A stretch of 64,000 nt of DNA from Paenibacillus foliorum (GCF_013141765.1 NZ_WHOD01000062.1:82696-146695), one strand, 5' to 3'; shown: positions 43,761-52,611, numbered from the stretch's first letter. Translations and numbers: made by a program. The notes: generated from the sequence alone by a model not told the origin.

Positions 43761-44048
43761 CTATTCCGTTGTGTATGGCAGCAACGCGATTTGACGTGAG
43801 CGTTTGATCGCAATTGTCAAGGCACGTTGGTATTTAGCCGAAGTTCCTGTTACACGGCGGGGAAGAATCTTACCACGCTCGCTGATAAACTTCTTCAACG
43901 TTTCGATGTCTTTATAATCAATGTGAGTAATTTTATTCACAGTGAAGTAACATACTTTACGACGTTTACCGCCTTTGCCGCCCTTACGGCCGCCAAACTT
44001 GCGTTCGCCACGGTCTTCGCTGTTATTATCTCTTCTTTGGAATCCCAT
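43761..44048 (-). CDS. rpsR: Ribosomal protein bS18
   Basis: This 95-residue protein has a basic N-terminal tail ([13 protein letters not shown]) longer than in many bacteria and the conserved core [16 protein letters not shown], then [10 protein letters not shown] and [19 protein letters not shown]. It pairs with bS6 in the 30S platform. Last gene of rpsF-ssb-rpsR. Confidence 0.98.
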   Translation of the reverse strand: MGFQRRDNNSEDRGERKFGGRKGGKGGKRRKVCYFTVNKITHIDYKDIETLKKFISERGKILPRRVTGTSAKYQRALTIAIKRSRQIALLPYTTE

Positions 44049-44069
44049 CGTTATTCAGTCCTTTCTACG

Positions 44070-44540
44070 TTAAAATGGCAAATCATCATCAGAAATATCA
44101 ATCGGTTTTCCATCATCCTGGAACGGATCTTGATTGTCTCGTGGTCCGCTGTTACGTTGTTGGCTGTTACCGCCGCCACCCATTCCATCTTCGCGGCTTG
44201 CATTCGCACCACCGCCGCTATTTGCAGATTCCAAGAAACGAACATTATCGGCAATAACTTCTGTCACATATACGCGGCGACCCTCGTTATTATCGTAGTT
44301 ACGAACTTGAATCCTGCCTTCAACTGCAGCCAAACGTCCTTTACGCAAGTAATTGGCACATGTTTCAGCAAGCTGACGCCATGTAACAATATTGATAAAG
44401 TCTGCTTCCCGTTCCTTTTGTTGGTTCGTGAAAGGACGATCCACCGCCAACGAAAACGTAGTTACGGCAACTCCTGCAGGTGTATAGCGCAATTCAGGGT
44501 CACGAGTAAGCCTTCCAATCAGAATCACACGATTTAGCAA
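44070..44540 (-). CDS. ssb: Single-stranded DNA-binding protein
   Basis: About 156 residues: an OB fold starting [20 protein letters not shown], a Gly/Asn/Gln-rich linker and the acidic tip D-I-S-D-D-D-L-P-F that docks partner proteins. TTG 44540 with GGGAGG eight bases upstream is preferred to the longer frame at 44564. It lies between rpsF and rpsR as in Bacillus and coats single-stranded DNA in replication and repair. Confidence 0.96.
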   Translation of the reverse strand: MLNRVILIGRLTRDPELRYTPAGVAVTTFSLAVDRPFTNQQKEREADFINIVTWRQLAETCANYLRKGRLAAVEGRIQVRNYDNNEGRRVYVTEVIADNVRFLESANSGGGANASREDGMGGGGNSQQRNSGPRDNQDPFQDDGKPIDISDDDLPF

Positions 44541-44581
44541 CCTTAAACCCTCCCAGCATGTCAATTACGGCATATTATGCC

Positions 44582-44872
44582 TTAAGCTACATCTTTAACG
44601 ATCAGGAAACGAATGATTTCATCAGAAATCTTCATTACACGGTCAAGCTCAGTAATAACATCATTGTTAGCGTTGAAATGAACTAACACGTAATGACCAT
44701 CACGGATCTTGTTGATCTCATACGCAAGACGACGCTTACCCATAATATCATGCTTCGTAATTTCTCCACCGTTGTTGATGATGTTTTGAAATTTTTCTAC
44801 CGTAGATTGAACAACTTCTTGTTCAAGATCCGGACGAATGATGTACATAATTTCATATTTGCGCATGGTTTC
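44582..44872 (-). CDS. rpsF: Ribosomal protein bS6
   Basis: The product of 96 residues begins M-R-K-Y-E-I-M-Y-I-I-R-P-D-L and ends with R-F-L-I-V-K-D-V-A, the expected bS6 core. A perfect AAGGAGGTG lies before ATG 44872, so the longer frame from 44965 is rejected. It is the first gene of rpsF-ssb-rpsR and has a leader of about 90 bases that may carry an S6:S18 binding motif. Confidence 0.98.
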   Translation of the reverse strand, partial: ETMRKYEIMYIIRPDLEQEVVQSTVEKFQNIINNGGEITKHDIMGKRRLAYEINKIRDGHYVLVHFNANNDVITELDRVMKISDEIIRFLIVKDVA

Positions 44873-44968
44873 ACCTCCTTTTGGACTAAACGGCTCCACT
44901 GTGTACGGCTTGTCACCGAACGGAGCAAGGAGCGAGTAATACTTGGTTATCAAAACTCGCACCATAAT

Positions 44969-44997
44969 ACTATAGCAAAACTGAAGCCCAATAACAA
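44969..44997 (-). promoter_or_regulatory. Sigma-A promoter of the rpsF-ssb-rpsR operon
   Basis: TTGTTA (44992-44997, minus strand) and TATAGT (44969-44974) are 17 bases apart. It would give a leader of about 90 bases before rpsF. Confidence 0.65.
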
Positions 44998-45130
44998 GCT
45001 TTTAATTCTACCCTTGCATTTGCTTGCCTTTTCCTACTCAATAACTGCTTTAATGGAAAATATTAATGCTTATGCATTTTTCACCTTGGGGGAAACTACC
45101 CTTACACTTCATAATAGGAGGTGACTAGAA

Positions 45131-45310
45131 ATGGGCGAATGGAGTCAGTTTAGACCAGGTGACAAAGCCCCCAACGATGGCGAGTACATGGAGGTGGGGG
45201 AAAATGCCTTCCATATGGGAATTAACGATCCTACTATTATTACTTTGAAGAAAGGTGAATCATTCCCAGAAAATTCCAACCACAACCGCAAATGGAAACG
45301 TAAATACTAG
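45131..45310 (+). CDS. yjzC: YjzC-family protein
   Basis: A 59-residue protein, M-G-E-W-S-Q-F-R-P-G-D-K-A-P-N-D-G-E-Y through F-P-E-N-S-N-H-N-R-K-W-K-R-K-Y. The F-K/R-P-G-D-K-A-P-N-x-G start and N-H-N-R-K-W end are the hallmarks of the YjzC family of bacilli, of unknown function. AGGAGGTG lies seven bases before the ATG. It is transcribed away from rpsF. Confidence 0.9.
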   Translation: MGEWSQFRPGDKAPNDGEYMEVGENAFHMGINDPTIITLKKGESFPENSNHNRKWKRKY

Positions 45311-45389
45311 CCTCTCCTCCCTCTTTGGGCAAGACTCAACCTTAGCCCATTAGAGGGAGCTAACTTCACCTACAAAAGGAGCTACCACC

Positions 45390-45641
45390 ATGCGATATAC
45401 AGCCACCTTGTTCTGCACGGCACTAGGCGCAGCCCTTTGTCTGATGCATTACATCGGCCATGATTCAGATCCAATCTACCTTATCTTTTATGCACTTAGT
45501 GTGCCTGCCTGGTTTTATGCAATCTTTACTTATACGAATGTCAATGCAGCGCTGCTATATTTTCTCACCATTGTGTCCTGGGCGATAATTGGCTATGCAA
45601 TTGATCGTTTCACTGTACGAAAAAGGACAAGATCTCATTGA
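45390..45641 (+). CDS. Small membrane protein, 83 residues
   Basis: Three hydrophobic helices (T-L-F-C-T-A-L-G-A-A-L-C-L-M, I-Y-L-I-F-Y-A-L-S-V-P-A-W-F-Y-A, L-L-Y-F-L-T-I-V-S-W-A-I-I-G-Y) and a basic C-terminal tail (R-F-T-V-R-K-R-T-R-S-H). AAAGGAG lies nine bases before the ATG. It follows yjzC by 79 bases on the same strand and may share its transcript. Function unknown. Confidence 0.7.
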   Translation: MRYTATLFCTALGAALCLMHYIGHDSDPIYLIFYALSVPAWFYAIFTYTNVNAALLYFLTIVSWAIIGYAIDRFTVRKRTRSH

Positions 45642-45664
45642 TTATATTGCGACTATGTAGCTTT

Positions 45665-45694
45665 AAACCTCCATTTGTATGCAGCGGGGGTTTT
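45665..45694 (+). terminator. Probable terminator after the small membrane protein gene
   Basis: AAACCTCC and GGGGGTTTT pair with a bulge and are followed by a short T run, 24 bases after the stop codon. Confidence 0.5.
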
Positions 45695-45704
45695 AGCGAT
45701 TCTA

Positions 45705-45748
45705 ACAAAAAAACCTCCTTTGGCATCTAATCTGCATGAAGGAGGTTG
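45705..45748 (-). terminator. Intrinsic terminator downstream of tRNA-Ser
   Basis: AACCTCCTT and AAGGAGGTT form a 9-bp stem, followed on the minus strand by TTTTTTTG. It lies about 30 bases after the tRNA 3' end. Confidence 0.85.
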
Positions 45749-45777
45749 TTATCTTTGTATGTAGGTTTTAACTTAAG

Positions 45778-45868
45778 TGGCGGAAAGAGTGGGAGTCGAA
45801 CCCACGCACGGCTTGCGCCGCCTAGCTGATTTCGAGTCAGCCCCCTTGGGCCTCTTGGGTACCTTTCC
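45778..45868 (-). tRNA. tRNA-Ser with anticodon CGA
   Basis: The minus strand folds into a class II tRNA. The acceptor is GGAAAGG/TCTTTCC with discriminator G and encoded CCA (45778-45780). The anticodon stem-loop is GCTGA-CTCGAAA-TCAGC with anticodon CGA (reads UCG), followed by a long variable arm (GGCGGCGCAAGCCG) and the T-arm GTGGG-TTCGACT-CCCAC. The long variable arm is diagnostic for serine. Confidence 0.97.
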
Positions 45869-45932
45869 GCGCTAAAAAGGGACAAGTAGTAATATACCAT
45901 AGATTAGCACCGGTTTGCAACCATTATCTTAG

Positions 45933-46151
45933 TCAATCTGCCTTTAGTTCAGAAGCACTTGGATTAGAACGCAGCACCTTCTTCAATTTGCTTTCGAACT
46001 TCGCTCTTGGCACTAGTACACTATGCTTACAGCCTACACATTTAATGCGGATATCCATTCCAAGGCGGATTACTTCCATTTCGTTGCTCCCGCAAGGGTG
46101 AGGCTTCTTCATTTGGACAATATCGCCTAATTGATACTGTTTTCGTTCCAT
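45933..46151 (-). CDS. DUF951 domain-containing protein
   Basis: A 72-residue protein, M-E-R-K-Q-Y-Q-L-G-D-I-V-Q-M-K-K-P-H-P-C-G-S-N-E-M-E-V, with C-V-G-C in the middle; H-P-C-G and C-V-G-C look like a small zinc site. This is the DUF951 family found near mechanosensitive channel and yyaC genes in Firmicutes. ATG 46151 with GGGAG seven bases upstream is preferred. Function unknown. Confidence 0.88.
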   Translation of the reverse strand: MERKQYQLGDIVQMKKPHPCGSNEMEVIRLGMDIRIKCVGCKHSVLVPRAKFESKLKKVLRSNPSASELKAD

Positions 46152-46190
46152 ACTCGCTCTCCCCCTTTTCATTGTTATGGAAACATGGAA

Positions 46191-47081
46191 CTAATTAGCC
46201 TGTGATTCTTTATTTTCAATGCTTAAAGCATCTAATGCTTTCTTTATTTCCCCATATAGCTCTCTTGACACTGATGCCTGCGTATTGGGCTTGCACTCTA
46301 CAGTCGTTCGTAGAGTTATTTCAGAGGTGCTAATTGTTTGTACACCCAACACTTGTGGTTCTTTTACCATATTGACATTGGTTTCGTAATTTTTCAATAC
46401 GGTTGTTCGCAACACTTCTAATGCTTTATCTACATCAGACGCATATGCAATTGAGATATCTACAACAGCTATCGAGTTATTTAAAGAGAAATTGGTTACC
46501 TGATTAATAGTCCCATTAGGAATGAAGTGAACCTCACCCGTCCAGCTTTTCAATTTCGTAACCCGCAGGCCAATTTCTTCAACAGTCCCTTTAAACGTCC
46601 CTATCTGAACGATATCCCCCACTGCGAATTGATCCTCAAAAATAATGAAAAATCCTGTTATAACATCCTTCACTAAGCTCTGCGCGCCAAAACCGATAGC
46701 CAAACCAACGACCCCGGCACCAGCCAATATAGGCTCTAATCGAATGCCGAATTGATTAAGAATCATCAATATGACTATAAAATTAACAACGTATGAAGTG
46801 ATATTACCCAGCAATCTTCCTATCGTATGTGTCCGTCTTGTATCGAGCTTTAACGGGTTTTTATCTCTGGCAACCAACATATGTTCTAGCGCTTTATTAG
46901 CAAGCTTCATCACCAATCGACCGGCGAAATAAATAAAAACAATTTTTATCGCCCCAATAAGAAGCGCTGTCCATACTTCAGGATTGGAGATATATCCAAT
47001 GAACGGATCCCATACCTGCTGCCATCCGGCAACTAATCCTGTTTTGTCCTCTAGAAGAATGTCTTGCATCAAATAATTCAT
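46191..47081 (-). CDS. MscS-family small-conductance mechanosensitive channel
   Basis: This 296-residue protein has three N-terminal membrane helices and the MscS pore-lining helix (I-L-A-G-A-G-V-V-G-L-A-I-G-F-G-A-Q-S-L-V-K-D-V-I-T-G). The beta domain follows (Q-F-A-V-G-D-I-V-Q-I-G-T-F-K-G-T-V-E-E-I-G-L-R-V-T) and then a mixed C-terminal domain. It opens upon membrane tension in hypo-osmotic shock. It resembles YkuT/YhdY-type channels of bacilli and is co-oriented with the DUF951 and DUF3343 genes. Confidence 0.93.
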   Translation of the reverse strand: MNYLMQDILLEDKTGLVAGWQQVWDPFIGYISNPEVWTALLIGAIKIVFIYFAGRLVMKLANKALEHMLVARDKNPLKLDTRRTHTIGRLLGNITSYVVNFIVILMILNQFGIRLEPILAGAGVVGLAIGFGAQSLVKDVITGFFIIFEDQFAVGDIVQIGTFKGTVEEIGLRVTKLKSWTGEVHFIPNGTINQVTNFSLNNSIAVVDISIAYASDVDKALEVLRTTVLKNYETNVNMVKEPQVLGVQTISTSEITLRTTVECKPNTQASVSRELYGEIKKALDALSIENKESQAN

Positions 47082-47093
47082 TTGCTTCCCACC

Positions 47094-47336
47094 CTATGCA
47101 TCCATGTTAACATATTGGTCATCTTTTTTGAAGAAAATGCCCCTCACTTCTACTCTTTCTTCTTCTATGATTTGTTTCACTCTTTTATACTCTTCTTTGG
47201 GAAATTCAAGGGAGAGTGCACAACCTGCAGTAATTTCCTTGGGCGTAGGTCGCATGTCATTCTCTATATCCGCATATTCCAGCAGCATCTCAGCTCTTAA
47301 TGCCTGTTGAGTCGAATCAAACGCAATTAATAACAT
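47094..47336 (-). CDS. DUF3343 domain-containing protein
   Basis: An 80-residue protein, M-L-L-I-A-F-D-S-T-Q-Q-A-L-R-A-E-M-L-L, with R-P-T-P-K-E-I-T-A-G-C-A-L-S-L-E-F. The conserved S/T-A-G-C-G/A segment is the DUF3343 signature (putative Se/S-carrier-like). It is coded beside a cysteine desulfurase gene cluster further upstream, which would fit sulfur handling. Function unproven. Confidence 0.85.
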   Translation of the reverse strand: MLLIAFDSTQQALRAEMLLEYADIENDMRPTPKEITAGCALSLEFPKEEYKRVKQIIEEERVEVRGIFFKKDDQYVNMDA

Positions 47337-47371
47337 GCCCTCTCACCCCTATCATTTTTTCATACATATAC

Positions 47372-47401
47372 GTATAAATTGAAACCTTCTTCCGTATACT
47401 A
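47372..47401 (+). promoter_or_regulatory. Candidate forespore promoter of yyaC
   Basis: GTATA (47372-47376) and TATACTA (47395-47401) are 18 bases apart, resembling sigma-F/sigma-G elements, and lie 44 bases before the yyaC start. It fits the sporulation role of the gene but is based on short motifs only. Confidence 0.35.
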
Positions 47402-47444
47402 GTAAAAATTGTTTTTACACTCCTACGAACTGGAGGGCTATTAT

Positions 47445-48062
47445 ATGAAAATTTCTTTTCATAGAGATACCGCGATGCCAAAAGAAGTTGAAAATTTAAA
47501 GGTTCCGCACACTGAAAATAACATCATCGAGCTTCTATCCGACCGATTGTTTTCTGTGTTAGGTCAACTCCCTACACATCAGCCTCTCATTATTGTTTGC
47601 GTTGGAACAGATCGTTCGACTGGCGACTCACTAGGCCCCCTTGTTGGGTCGCACCTTAAGAAACACAACTTAGAAAGCATTCACTTATATGGGACTCTCG
47701 AGCAACCTGTTCATGCTATGAACTTGAAGGAAACTCTAGATTCTATTAACTCCCAATACAACAACCCCTACATTATAGCCATTGACGCATGTTTGGGTCA
47801 GCTAGCCAGTGTTGGTTGTATTCAGATCGGTAATGGTCCGGTCAAGCCTGGGGCAGGAGTTAACAAGGAACTTCCTCCTGTAGGCAATATGCATATTACT
47901 GGAATCGTTAATGTTGGCGGTTTCATGGAATACTTCGTACTACAGAACACTCGCCTCAGTCTTGTAATGAGTATGTCTGAAGTTATCGCCAGATCTTTCT
48001 ACGTAGCATTAAGTAATATTAAACGGTTTGCTGCCGCTACTTCGTTGACACGCATCGATTAA
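47445..48062 (+). CDS. yyaC: YyaC, putative spore protease-fold protein
   Basis: 205 residues with I-I-V-C-V-G-T-D-R-S-T-G-D-S-L-G-P-L-V-G near residue 52, Y-G-T-L-E-Q-P-V-H-A and A-I-D-A-C-L-G. This matches YyaC, a protein of the germination-protease fold made in the forespore of bacilli. ATG 47445 with GGAGGG upstream is preferred to the frame start at 47409. Its 3' end overlaps the converging DUF4446 gene by 26 bases. Plus-strand among minus-strand neighbours. Confidence 0.92.
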   Translation: MKISFHRDTAMPKEVENLKVPHTENNIIELLSDRLFSVLGQLPTHQPLIIVCVGTDRSTGDSLGPLVGSHLKKHNLESIHLYGTLEQPVHAMNLKETLDSINSQYNNPYIIAIDACLGQLASVGCIQIGNGPVKPGAGVNKELPPVGNMHITGIVNVGGFMEYFVLQNTRLSLVMSMSEVIARSFYVALSNIKRFAAATSLTRID

Positions 48063-48531
48063 TAGCTTCTTTTTCTTCTGGCGACAGTGGATACTGGGAC
48101 TGCCCTTTCGTCAATGGCTTTGCATATACATAAGTCTCTTCCCGGTTATGAATTCCTGATATTACAACTCCATCTATATGTTCATCTACAATAGCTAATG
48201 AGAAGCTTAGATCACTGCCGCTCTCTGCGAATGCATTGTAGCGGTAGATCCCTATTTTTGACTTCATTGTTTTCATTTGCTCCACGATTAATTGAATCTG
48301 CTGTTGGACTCCATCGATTGTTGTGTTACTTGATGCTACCTTTTCTTGCAACTCGATTAATGCACCCTCTACACTTATACTTGAGTCACCATTTAACATA
48401 CTCATATAATTTTTTCTAAGCTTATTTAGTTTACTCCACAAAATGATCACTATAATTAGAAACACTACCATAACAGCTATCATTGCAACCATTAACACTC
48501 TGACATCCAGCAACTCCAGTATTTCCCCCAC
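48037..48531 (-). CDS. DUF4446 family membrane protein
   Basis: 164 residues: an N-terminal transmembrane helix (L-M-V-A-M-I-A-V-M-V-V-F-L-I-I-V-I-I-L-W) followed by a coiled coil (about 45-95) and a C-terminal G-I-Y-R-Y-N-A-F-A-E-S-G-S-D-L-S-F-S-L-A-I-V-D motif characteristic of DUF4446. Common next to parB/yyaC in Firmicutes; function unknown. Confidence 0.9.
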   Translation of the reverse strand: MGEILELLDVRVLMVAMIAVMVVFLIIVIILWSKLNKLRKNYMSMLNGDSSISVEGALIELQEKVASSNTTIDGVQQQIQLIVEQMKTMKSKIGIYRYNAFAESGSDLSFSLAIVDEHIDGVVISGIHNREETYVYAKPLTKGQSQYPLSPEEKEAINRCVSTK

Positions 48532-48564
48532 ACTTTTTCCTCCAGTATCTCTATAAATATGCCT

Positions 48565-49719
48565 TTATTTCATATGCTTTGCAATTTCCTTCACTGCACT
48601 TATCAAACGATCTACTTCCTCATTGGTTGTAAAATAGCCTACACTCGCTCTTACAGCCCCTCTTTCTAAAGTTCCTGCACTTTCGTGCGCCAATGGAGAG
48701 CAATGGTACCCAGCGCGAACCGCTATTTGAAAAGATTGATCTAATATAAATGCAACTTCGGATGAATCCGATTGATTTACAGAAAAAGATACGATTCCTG
48801 TCCTATTTTGCCCCAAATCTGGCCCCAGAACTGAAACTCCTTCAATTCCCATCAAAGCTTCTATAAGCAATTGCGTTTGTTCCCACTCTTTCTTATGTAT
48901 TCGCTCCACTGTTTCTTTCAGAACAAATTTAACACCTTCATTTAACCCCGCAATACCTACTGTGTTCTGAGTACCCGACTCATACCGATCAGGCCTTACT
49001 GTTGGCTGGTCTATAGCTTCCGATTGACTCCCTGTCCCCCCATGCAATAAAGGCACCAAATCGAGCTCAGGGGCTATGTAAAGCCCTCCTGTACCTTGAG
49101 GCCCCAGCAGGCTCTTATGCCCTGGGAATGCCAACATATCAATCCCCATATGTGTTACATCCAATTCAAGCGTACCTGCCGTTTGTGCCGCATCTACCAG
49201 AAATTTAACCCCGGCTTGTTTGCACAATTCTCCTAATTGTTCGAGGGGTAAAATACTCCCTAATAAATTGGATCCATGGCTGCAGACTAACAGCGTGGTT
49301 TTTCTGTTAAACGCGTCTTTAACATCCTGAATAGACAGCTCGCCTTTTGCATTCGTTTTCACATAGCTTATGCTTACCCCTTTTGTTTTCTTTAAAAATT
49401 CCAAGGGCCTGCGAACTGAATTATGTTCAACTGATGTACATATAACGTGGTCTCCCTCTTTTACAAAACCCATTATCGCTTGATTCAATGCCATCGTTGT
49501 ATTCAGAGCAAAGGAAATATCATTGGGGTTTCTCACTTTAAGCAGCTTCGATAGACTCTTTCGAGCTTCGAACAACGCACGGCTTGCTTGAACCGCCATT
49601 TGATGACTTCCCCTGCCCGGATTAGCGGCATAATGGAGCATACAATCCTGCATAGCTTGTAATACTTGGGGTGGCTTTGGCCACGATGATGCTGCATGAT
49701 CTAAATAAGCTACATCCAT
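48565..49719 (-). CDS. Class V aminotransferase, cysteine desulfurase family
   Basis: 384 residues. PLP lysine in F-P-G-H-K-S-L-L-G-P-Q-G-T-G, the start Y-L-D-H-A-A-S-S-W-P-K-P, and the catalytic cysteine in R-A-G-Y-H-C-S-P-L-A-H near the C-terminus. It probably mobilises sulfur from cysteine. The H-C-S-P-L-A-H loop is the type found in SufS/Csd-related enzymes of spore-formers. GGAGGG precedes the ATG. The gene is transcribed from the spo0J terminator towards the DUF4446 gene. Confidence 0.93.
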   Translation of the reverse strand: MDVAYLDHAASSWPKPPQVLQAMQDCMLHYAANPGRGSHQMAVQASRALFEARKSLSKLLKVRNPNDISFALNTTMALNQAIMGFVKEGDHVICTSVEHNSVRRPLEFLKKTKGVSISYVKTNAKGELSIQDVKDAFNRKTTLLVCSHGSNLLGSILPLEQLGELCKQAGVKFLVDAAQTAGTLELDVTHMGIDMLAFPGHKSLLGPQGTGGLYIAPELDLVPLLHGGTGSQSEAIDQPTVRPDRYESGTQNTVGIAGLNEGVKFVLKETVERIHKKEWEQTQLLIEALMGIEGVSVLGPDLGQNRTGIVSFSVNQSDSSEVAFILDQSFQIAVRAGYHCSPLAHESAGTLERGAVRASVGYFTTNEEVDRLISAVKEIAKHMK

Positions 49720-49740
49720 TTTTCACTCACCCTCCTTCAT

Positions 49741-49796
49741 AAAAAGTAGCATACCTAGTCTGCCCCATTCAAGTAGGCAATAATAAGGTATGCTAC
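49741..49796 (-). terminator. Intrinsic terminator of the soj-spo0J operon
   Basis: GTAGCATACCT (49746-49756) pairs perfectly with AGGTATGCTAC (49786-49796), with a nested TGCC/GGCA, and is followed on the minus strand by TTTTTAT. It lies 45 bases after the spo0J stop. Confidence 0.9.
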
Positions 49797-49841
49797 GTCA
49801 ACTTCCCATTCGTTTCTACGGTTCATTAGCTCATGCACCGA

Positions 49842-50699
49842 TCAAGAAATTTTACCTTGCAACAGTTCCAACAAACGATCCAAATCATCCTTGGAATAAT
49901 AAAGCAATTCGATCTTACCTTTATTATTGTTGTGTTTAATCTTCACCGTTGTCCTGTACATTTCACGCAAGTTTTCTTCCAGCTCATTAATATAAGGATC
50001 TTTTCGTTTAGATTTCGTGGAAGTAGCTTTCTTGTTGTCAGACTTTTCTTCAAGTCGCTTTACTTCCTCTTCCAACTCGCGAACGCTCCACTGTTCTTTA
50101 ATAGCTAGCTCAGCCAAAGCTTTGATCGTTTTCGTATCCTTTAATCCAATGATTGCCTTTGCATGACCCATCGATAATGTTCCACGTGAAACATATTGTT
50201 TAATTTCCTCAGGAAGCTGAAGCAATCTTAGGAAGTTTGCAATGTGAGATCTACTCTTTCCTACCTTAACAGATAGTTCTTCTTGCGTTAAAGAGAACTG
50301 ATCAATCAAGGCTTGATATGCAATTGCAATCTCCATCGCATTCAAATCTTCACGTTGCAAATTTTCAATCAGAGCAATTTCCATTACCTGCTGATCGCTA
50401 AATTTTTTAATAACAGCTGTAATTGTTGCTAGTCCGCACACTTGAGAAGCTCTAAATCTGCGTTCCCCCGCAATAATTTCATATCCTTTTAATACACTTC
50501 TAACTATAATAGGTTGAATAATTCCGTGTTCTTTAATAGAAGCTGCTAATTCATTAATTGATTCATCGTGAAAAGTGCGTCTTGGCTGATATGGATTCGG
50601 TCTCAGTTGTGACAACGGAATCTCAACAATCTTATCATCATCACCAATACTAAGTGCTGGCAATAATGCGTCCAATCCCTTGCCTAATCGTTTACTCAA
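49842..50699 (-). CDS. spo0J: Chromosome partition protein ParB (Spo0J)
   Basis: 285 residues. N-terminal M-S-K-R-L-G-K-G-L-D-A-L-L-P (Soj-activating segment), the ParB CTP-binding boxes I-I-A-G-E-R-R-F-R-A-S and N-L-Q-R-E-D-L, a helix-turn-helix for parS and a C-terminal dimerisation domain. TTG start overlapping the soj stop by four bases. It slides along DNA from parS and loads condensin near oriC. A parS-like site lies inside this gene. Confidence 0.97.
   Translation of the reverse strand: MSKRLGKGLDALLPALSIGDDDKIVEIPLSQLRPNPYQPRRTFHDESINELAASIKEHGIIQPIIVRSVLKGYEIIAGERRFRASQVCGLATITAVIKKFSDQQVMEIALIENLQREDLNAMEIAIAYQALIDQFSLTQEELSVKVGKSRSHIANFLRLLQLPEEIKQYVSRGTLSMGHAKAIIGLKDTKTIKALAELAIKEQWSVRELEEEVKRLEEKSDNKKATSTKSKRKDPYINELEENLREMYRTTVKIKHNNNKGKIELLYYSKDDLDRLLELLQGKIS
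50178..50193. promoter_or_regulatory. parS-like site inside spo0J
   Basis: TGTTCCACGTGAAACA is one base away from the canonical 16-bp parS palindrome TGTTTCACGTGAAACA. Placement inside the parB gene near oriC matches the known Bacillus site. Confidence 0.9.
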
Positions 50700-51454
50700 A
50701 GCGCGATCACTTCCTTCGCGAGCTCCATGTACACTTCGGCTCCTTTTGAACGCGGATCATACGTAATAATTGATTGACCATGACTTGGCGCCTCACTAAG
50801 CCTTACATTTCTTGGAATGATAGTTTGATAAACCTTTTGTTGGAAATACTTTTTAACTTCTTCAATTACCTGCATGCCCAAGTTCGTTCTCGCATCAAAC
50901 ATCGTTAACAGAACCCCTTCAATTTGAAGAGTGGTATTCAAGTGTTTCTGTACCAATCGTACCGTGTTCAGTAACTGGCTTAACCCCTCCAAAGCGTAAT
51001 ATTCACATTGAATTGGAATAATAACCGAGTCTGCTGCTGTAAGGGAATTGACAGTAAGTATACCTAGTGAAGGTGGACAATCAATTAAGATATAGTCAAA
51101 TAAATGCTTGACCAACTGCAAAGATTTCTTCAACCTAACTTCCCGAGAAATAGTGGGTACTAACTCTATCTCGGCACCCGCAAGCTGAATTGTAGCAGGA
51201 ATAATCTTTAAGTTCGGTATGGCTGTATCGACCATAGCATCTTTTGGGTGAATGTCATTGATAATGACATCGTAGATACAATAAACAACATCAGCCTTGT
51301 TAATGCCAATACCACTGGTTGTATTTCCTTGAGGATCAATATCAACTAACAGCACTTTTTTACCCAATGCCGCCAATGATGCCCCAAGGTTAACGGACGT
51401 TGTTGTTTTACCAACACCACCCTTTTGATTTGTGATTGCTATAATCTTAGACAA
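50696..51454 (-). CDS. soj: Chromosome partition ATPase ParA (Soj)
   Basis: 252 residues. Deviant Walker A K-G-G-V-G-K-T-T-T-S-V-N-L-G near residue 10 and L-V-D-I-D-P-Q-G-N-T-T-S-G, then Y-I-L-I-D-C-P-P-S-L-G. It dimerises with ATP, binds DNA and is controlled by Spo0J, feeding back on DnaA. The ORF has an ATG at 51460, but GAGGTG is only two bases before it; TTG 51454 with eight-base spacing, giving M-S-K-I-I-A-I-T-N-Q, fits the family. Confidence 0.97.
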   Translation of the reverse strand: MSKIIAITNQKGGVGKTTTSVNLGASLAALGKKVLLVDIDPQGNTTSGIGINKADVVYCIYDVIINDIHPKDAMVDTAIPNLKIIPATIQLAGAEIELVPTISREVRLKKSLQLVKHLFDYILIDCPPSLGILTVNSLTAADSVIIPIQCEYYALEGLSQLLNTVRLVQKHLNTTLQIEGVLLTMFDARTNLGMQVIEEVKKYFQQKVYQTIIPRNVRLSEAPSHGQSIITYDPRSKGAEVYMELAKEVIAL

Positions 51455-51460
51455 AATCAT

Positions 51461-51686
51461 TTCACCTCAATAAAATACTAATGACAAACAATAACCTTAA
51501 ACGACTACTTAATCACAGCAAAATAATTGAATTATAAGTCAATAATAAAAACACCTAAACTATCAAAACGACAAGTAAATACTAGATATCTCAACAAAAT
51601 CACATCAGAAAATTAACGATCATAGACTAGTACTAATCATAAAGACAACTAACTCACACCTAAACCTATCTATAAAAAGGTCAAGA
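51461..51686. other. AT-rich spacer between noc and soj
   Basis: Very AT-rich with no gene. It lies downstream of the noc terminator and should hold the soj promoter, but I assign no boxes. Confidence 0.4.
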
Positions 51687-51709
51687 AAAGCTCCTTTTAA
51701 CGGAGCTTT
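51687..51709 (-). terminator. Intrinsic terminator of noc
   Basis: AAAGCTCC and GGAGCTTT form an 8-bp stem with a seven-base loop, followed by TTCTT on the minus strand, 50 bases past the noc stop. Confidence 0.75.
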
Positions 51710-51759
51710 AAAAGAGTTATTCTCATTTAAAGTGCGACTAATCTATCATACTATATTTT

Positions 51760-52575
51760 CTATCGTTTTGGTATCTTGATTACGATTTCATAATGATCCT
51801 CATGGTCTTGTTCTTGCGTGTTAATTTGTAATCCTGAGGAAGTAACCATCTCAACGGATTGCCTAATTGTATTTAACGCTAAACGAACATCTTTGGAAAA
51901 AGAAACACGTTTAGTTTTCTTTATTTTTACTGTCTCTTTCAGAAACTGAATTCTAGCTTCAGTCTGTTTTACATTCAATTCTTTTGCCAGAATATCTTCC
52001 AGCACTTTAATCTGCAGGTCCTCTTGGTTCAAAGAGAGCAGCGCGCGCGCGTGTCTTTCCGTGATCTTCCGCTCCATTAAAGCTAATTTCACTGGCTCGC
52101 TTAGATTAATCAAGCGAATTTTATTAGCAATCGTGGATTGGCTTTTCCCTAGACGTTGAGCCAGACTTTCCTGAGTTAAATTATGTAAATCTATTAATTG
52201 TTGATAGGCTATTGCTTCTTCAATCGCAGTTAACCCTTCGCGTTGTAAGTTTTCTATTAAAGCAATCGATGCAGCTTGAGAATCATTAAAATCTCGGACT
52301 ATTGCTGGAATAGTATCCAACCCAAGTTTTTTGACAGCTCTCCATCTACGCTCTCCGGCAATCAATTCATACTTACTGTTTCTTACTCGGACAACGATCG
52401 GCTGTATAACACCGTGAGTTTTAATGGTTTGACACAGCTCTTCAATTCGCTCATCATCAAAAATTGTTCTAGGCTGATATGGACTTGGAACGATATCTTG
52501 GATTGAAATGTTTTTAATTTCATCCGTGGATGATTTATCCGAGAATCCAAACAATTTAGAGATCTGTTCTTTCAT
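51760..52575 (-). CDS. noc: Nucleoid occlusion protein Noc
   Basis: 271 residues, a ParB paralogue. [11 protein letters not shown] at the start is the amphipathic membrane-targeting helix of Noc, followed by [20 protein letters not shown] and a helix-turn-helix ([15 protein letters not shown]). Position between rsmG and soj confirms it. It blocks division over the nucleoid. ATG 52575 with GGTGG eight bases upstream is preferred to 52611. Confidence 0.95.
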   Translation of the reverse strand: MKEQISKLFGFSDKSSTDEIKNISIQDIVPSPYQPRTIFDDERIEELCQTIKTHGVIQPIVVRVRNSKYELIAGERRWRAVKKLGLDTIPAIVRDFNDSQAASIALIENLQREGLTAIEEAIAYQQLIDLHNLTQESLAQRLGKSQSTIANKIRLINLSEPVKLALMERKITERHARALLSLNQEDLQIKVLEDILAKELNVKQTEARIQFLKETVKIKKTKRVSFSKDVRLALNTIRQSVEMVTSSGLQINTQEQDHEDHYEIVIKIPKR

Positions 52576-52611
52576 TAATCTAACCACCCGATCTTTAGCC
52601 GTAAATAGCAA

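Noticed and set aside
43827..44537. 236-codon plus-strand open frame
   Set aside because: It is a shadow of rpsR and ssb on the other strand, whose identities are certain.
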